Source: Catellatospora bangladeshensis (GTDB lineage Bacteria; Actinomycetota; Actinomycetes; Mycobacteriales; Micromonosporaceae). Taken from it: a stretch of DNA of 64,000 bases. The notes under the pieces are model-generated. The model did not search any database and was not told where the DNA came from. It was given only the letters and a program-made list of their open reading frames with translations. The DNA lies in contig NZ_BONF01000047.1 in assembly GCF_016862575.1 (NCBI RefSeq), positions 1 to 64,000 on the forward strand, in the 5' to 3' direction. This document shows positions 60,565-64,000 of this stretch, in pieces; within the stretch, counting starts at the first letter, position 1; each line of letters begins with the position of its first letter. A program made the position numbers and the translations under genes.

Positions 60565-62442
60565 ATGAGCATGGAGATGGCGGCGTGGAACTCGCTCTAC
60601 CACGCCATGAACGCCCAGGACGAGAAGCGGCCGTTCTCGCGTGCCACGCTGAAGCGCATCCTCGGCTTCGCCCGCCCGCACCGCGGGCAGCTGCTGGCCT
60701 TCCTCGCGCTGAGCGTGGTCGGCGCGGTCCTCGCGGTGGCGACCCCCGTGCTGGCCGGGCGCGTGGTCGACACCATCACCAACAACGGCGCGGCCGAGAC
60801 GGTGGTGTGGCTCGCGGTGATCATCGCGGTGCTGGCGCTGGCCGAGGCCGGGCTGAGCCTGGCCACCCGCTGGCTGTCCGCCACCATCGGTGAGGGCCTG
60901 ATCCTGGACCTGCGTACGGCGGTCTTCGACCACGTACAGCGGATGCCGGTCGCGTTCTTCACCCGCACCCGCACCGGCGCGCTGGTCAGCCGGCTCAACA
61001 ACGACGTGATCGGGGCGCAGCGGGCGTTCAGCGACACCCTGTCCGGGGTGGTGGCGAACCTGGTGATGCTCGCGCTGACGCTGGTCGTGATGATCCAGCT
61101 GTCCTGGCAGATCACCCTGCTGTCGCTGGTGCTGCTGCCGGTGTTCGTGCTGCCCGCCCGGCGCATGGGCAACCGGCTCGCCAAGCTGGAGCGCGAGGCC
61201 GCCGAGCACAACGCGACGATGAGCACCACCATGACCGAGCGCTTCTCCGCACCCGGCGCGACGCTGGTCAAGCTGTTCGGGCAGCCGGAGCGGGAGTCGG
61301 CGGAGTTCGCGGCGCGGGCGCGGCGGGTGCGCGACATCGGCGTACGCACCGCGATGGTGCAGTGGGTGTTCGTCACCGCGCTGATGCTGGTCTCCTCGCT
61401 CGCCCTGGCCCTGGTGTACGGCCTGGGCGGGGTGTTCGCGCTGCGCGGCACCCTGGACACCGGCGCGGTGGTCGCGCTGGCGCTGCTGCTGGCCCGCCTC
61501 TACGCTCCGCTGACCTCGCTGGCCAGCGCGCGGGTCGAGGTGATGAGCGCGCTGGTCAGCTTCGAGCGGGTGTTCGAGATCCTCGACCTCAAGCCGCTGA
61601 TCGCCGAGCCCGCGCAGCCCAAGCAGGTGCCGGACGGGCCGGTCTCGGTGCAGTTCGACGGCGTCGACTTCGCGTACCCGTCGGCGGACAAGGTGTCGCT
61701 GGCCTCGCTGGAGGAGGTCGCGGTGCTGGACACCCGGGGCGGGGCGCAGGTGCTGCACGACGTGTCGTTCACGGCCGAGCCGGGCCAGCTGGTCGCGCTC
61801 GTCGGCTCGTCCGGGGCGGGCAAGTCGACGATCGCGCAGCTGCTGCCGCGCCTGTACGACACCGACGGCGGCACGGTCCGGCTGGCCGGGGTCGACGTAC
61901 GCGACCTGCCCCAGCAGACGATCCGCGAGACGCTGGGCATGGTCACCCAGGACGGACACCTGTTCCACGAGTCGGTGCGGGCGAACCTGCTGCTGGCCCG
62001 GCCGCAGGCCACGGACGAGGAGCTGTGGGACGCGCTGCGCCGCGCGCGGCTGGCGGACCTGGTCGAGGCGCTGCCCGACGGGCTCGACACGATCGTGGGG
62101 GAGCGCGGCTACCGGCTGTCCGGCGGCGAGCGGCAGCGGCTGACCATCGCCCGGGTGCTGCTGGCCCGGCCGCGTGTGGTGGTGCTGGACGAGGCCACCG
62201 CGCACCTGGACTCCACGTCGGAGGCGGCGGTGCAGGAGGCGCTGGGCGAGGCGCTGGCCGGGCGGACCTCGGTGGTGATCGCGCACCGGCTGTCCACGGT
62301 GCGCCAGGCCGACCAGATCCTGGTCATCGAGGCCGGGCGGATCGTCGAGCGGGGCACCCACGCGGAACTGCTGGCGCGCAACGGCCGGTACACCGAGCTC
62401 TACCGCACCCAGTTCGACCAGCCGGTGCCCGCGGCGGCCTGA
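60565..62442 (+). CDS. ABC exporter, fused permease and ATPase half-transporter
   Basis: This 625-residue protein has a six-helix exporter domain (about 30-340, with VAFFTRTRTGALVSRLNNDV) and a nucleotide-binding domain (about 375-615). The latter has Walker A GSSGAGKST, signature RLSGGERQRLTIAR, Walker B VVVLDEATAHLD and H-loop AHRLS. It probably works as a dimer exporting a lipid, peptide or drug. The MerR-type promoter upstream suggests induction by a small molecule or redox stress, as for many multidrug exporters. GGGGAGAGG precedes the ATG. Confidence 0.92.
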   Translation: MSMEMAAWNSLYHAMNAQDEKRPFSRATLKRILGFARPHRGQLLAFLALSVVGAVLAVATPVLAGRVVDTITNNGAAETVVWLAVIIAVLALAEAGLSLATRWLSATIGEGLILDLRTAVFDHVQRMPVAFFTRTRTGALVSRLNNDVIGAQRAFSDTLSGVVANLVMLALTLVVMIQLSWQITLLSLVLLPVFVLPARRMGNRLAKLEREAAEHNATMSTTMTERFSAPGATLVKLFGQPERESAEFAARARRVRDIGVRTAMVQWVFVTALMLVSSLALALVYGLGGVFALRGTLDTGAVVALALLLARLYAPLTSLASARVEVMSALVSFERVFEILDLKPLIAEPAQPKQVPDGPVSVQFDGVDFAYPSADKVSLASLEEVAVLDTRGGAQVLHDVSFTAEPGQLVALVGSSGAGKSTIAQLLPRLYDTDGGTVRLAGVDVRDLPQQTIRETLGMVTQDGHLFHESVRANLLLARPQATDEELWDALRRARLADLVEALPDGLDTIVGERGYRLSGGERQRLTIARVLLARPRVVVLDEATAHLDSTSEAAVQEALGEALAGRTSVVIAHRLSTVRQADQILVIEAGRIVERGTHAELLARNGRYTELYRTQFDQPVPAAA

Positions 62443-62521
62443 CCGGATGGCTGTTTCGCCAAATAAGGGTCTGTTTGTCCGGATTGTGCCACGATGAGGC
62501 CTGATCGAGTGGAGGCCTCGA

Positions 62522-63982
62522 ATGACAGCAACATCGGCGCACCGACCCTGGTCGCCCACCCGCAGAAGCCTGCTCACCGCAGGGCTGTCCGCCCTCGCGC
62601 TGGTGACCACGGCGGCGGGAGCCGTCGCGGCTCCCGCCGCACCGCCCGTGGCACCCCCGCCCGCGAACGGCCTCGGACACCTGGACCCGCCCTTCGGCGC
62701 CAACGGGACCGTGGTCACCACCTTCCCCGACCTCGCGTCGGGCGCGAGCGCGATCGCCGTACACGGTGACGGGTTCGTCGCGGCAGGAGGGTCGCTGCAG
62801 GACGACTCGCCGGACTTCCTGCTCGCCCGCTACCGCGCCGACGGCAGGCTCGACCGCCGGTTCGGCACCGGCGGCCAGGTGGTGACCCCGTTCTCGGCGG
62901 TCGCCGGCGCCGGCGGCGCCGAGGGCGTGGCGGTCCAGCGCGACCGCCGCATCGTCGCGGTCGGCACGGCCGGGCTGGGCACGGACAGCGACATCGGCTT
63001 CGCGTTCGCGCGCTACCGCGAGGACGGCAGGCTGGACCGCGGCTTCGGCGGCGGCGACGGCATCGCGGTCCTGCCGGTCGGCCCGGCGGGCGACTCCGGC
63101 GCCGCCGACGTCGCCGTGCAGCGCGACGGCAGGATCGTCGCGGTCGGTGGCGCGAACGACGCCGCGGGCAACGCCGTCTTCGCGGCGGTGCGGCTGCTGC
63201 CCGACGGCAGGCCGGACCCCTCCTTCGGCGACGGCGGCACCGCCCTCGTGCTCATCCCCGGTGGCGACGCCGCGGCGTCCGCGGTCGCCCTGCAGCCCGA
63301 CGGCAGGATCGTGCTGGCGGGTACGGCCATCGGCCCCGGCCTGACCGGCCAGCAGTTCGCGGTGGTCCGGCTCACCGACCGCGGCGTGCCCGACAGCACG
63401 TTCGGCGAGGACGGGATCGCGGTCGCGCAGAACCAGCCCGAGCAGGGCAAGGGCGGCGCGGAGGACGTGGTCGTCGGCCGCGACGGCCGGATCCTGGTCG
63501 CCGGGCTCGGGCAGAACGCCGCCGGGCAGGGCGCCTTCGGGCTGGTGCGGTTCCTGCCGGACGGCTCGCCGGACCCGTCGTTCGGCGGCGGCACCGGCCT
63601 GGTGCTGACCGAGTTCCCGGAGGGCGAGTCGGTGGCCGCGAGCGTGCTGCTGCGGCGCGACGGTCGCATCGTCGCGGTGGGCAGCGCCGGGTTCCCGTCG
63701 CGGTTCGCGCTGGCCGGATACCTGCCCGACGGCACCCTGGACCCGGCCTTCGGCAGCTGCGGGCGTACCACGACGGTGATCGGCGAAGGGTCGGGCGCGA
63801 CCGGCGCGGTGCTGCTCGACCGGGGTGCGGTCGTCGCGGCCGGATCCACGTTCGACAGCACCCAGACGAACGGCGGCTTCGCGCTGGCCCGCTACCTGGG
63901 CGACCCGCGCCGGCCCCAGCGCCCGGCCGAGGCCGCCGCACCGGTGGCAGCGGGCCTGGCGGCACCGGTCTGCCTGGGCTAG
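62522..63982 (+). CDS. Secreted delta-60 repeat protein
   Basis: This 486-residue exported protein has a signal peptide with TRRSLLTAGLSALAL, which is Tat-like (twin Arg) though Sec is possible, ending near residue 38. Seven repeats of about 55-60 residues follow, each with GRxDxxFGxxG and AVQxDGRIVAVG units. This repeat forms a beta-propeller-like fold of unknown ligand. GGAGG lies six bases before the ATG. The protein ends in an Ala/Pro tail without an anchor. Confidence 0.88.
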   Translation: MTATSAHRPWSPTRRSLLTAGLSALALVTTAAGAVAAPAAPPVAPPPANGLGHLDPPFGANGTVVTTFPDLASGASAIAVHGDGFVAAGGSLQDDSPDFLLARYRADGRLDRRFGTGGQVVTPFSAVAGAGGAEGVAVQRDRRIVAVGTAGLGTDSDIGFAFARYREDGRLDRGFGGGDGIAVLPVGPAGDSGAADVAVQRDGRIVAVGGANDAAGNAVFAAVRLLPDGRPDPSFGDGGTALVLIPGGDAAASAVALQPDGRIVLAGTAIGPGLTGQQFAVVRLTDRGVPDSTFGEDGIAVAQNQPEQGKGGAEDVVVGRDGRILVAGLGQNAAGQGAFGLVRFLPDGSPDPSFGGGTGLVLTEFPEGESVAASVLLRRDGRIVAVGSAGFPSRFALAGYLPDGTLDPAFGSCGRTTTVIGEGSGATGAVLLDRGAVVAAGSTFDSTQTNGGFALARYLGDPRRPQRPAEAAAPVAAGLAAPVCLG

Positions 63983-64000
63983 CGGCCGCGGCGTGCCGAG

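Overview
The window is very GC-rich, has strong third-position GC bias, and uses GTG and TTG starts, TAnnnT -10 boxes and many four-base ATGA overlaps. Lipobox lipoproteins, MEDS/STAS switches, an ECF sigma factor with a zinc-finger anti-sigma, and dispersed palindromes in intergenic DNA all point to a filamentous actinomycete. Micromonosporaceae is my best guess, by inference only. Nothing marks it as plasmid or phage. No gap between genes exceeds 300 bases, and I saw no rRNA, transposase or CRISPR array.

Layout. 1-6.0 kb: the right end of an NRPS operon (A-PCP-C protein, then C-A-PCP protein, no thioesterase), closed by a strong bidirectional hairpin. 6.1-11.0 kb: two paralogous choice-of-anchor-A surface proteins flanking a lipoprotein. 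11.2-24.8 kb: a peptide uptake and breakdown block with a stand-alone beta-lactamase-family serine hydrolase, a Dpp/Opp ABC importer (binding lipoprotein, permease, permease-ATPase fusion, ATPase), a very unusual S9 prolyl-oligopeptidase/beta-lactamase fusion, an M20 peptidase and a PucR/CdaR-type regulator. 24.8-33.0 kb: an ankyrin protein whose leader contains a tRNA-like sequence, an APC-type permease, a STAS/MEDS-kinase pair, a GT-C-like membrane protein and a YpfJ-type zinc peptidase. 33.2-45.1 kb: housekeeping and accessory genes, including an oxidoreductase with an AraC regulator, a lipoprotein hydrolase, a tyrosine phosphatase, a TMEM97/EXPERA homologue, gamma-glutamyltransferase, a hydrolase with a divergent WYL regulator, NhaA and a DsbA-like protein. 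45.1-49.2 kb: a response regulator-kinase-GerMN lipoprotein operon preceded by a degenerate OtsA-like protein. 49.4-53.6 kb: a CHAT protease locus with a small membrane-associated partner. 53.8-64 kb: MerR-thioredoxin, a methyltransferase, a VOC protein, a GNAT acetyltransferase, a glycine-rich secreted protein, YcnI with an ECF sigma/anti-sigma pair, an ABC exporter behind a MerR-type promoter, and a delta-60 repeat protein.

Sequence-level themes. (1) Several dispersed palindrome families are present. One family has four copies of about 50 bp. One of these lies in frame inside the M20 peptidase gene and gives it a TTA codon; two others supply or abut stop codons. A separate perfect 51-bp palindrome lies inside the permease-ATPase gene. 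(2) The ycnI and anti-sigma genes carry ECF-type promoters with identical spacing (GGAACC-N16-CGAC), which defines a small candidate regulon. (3) Many genes look leaderless, with a TAnnnT box 6-8 nt before the start codon.

The best candidates for an undescribed system are the CHAT protease plus small partner (49.4-53.6 kb) and the peptide import/hydrolysis island with its two-active-site fusion enzyme (11.2-24.8 kb).
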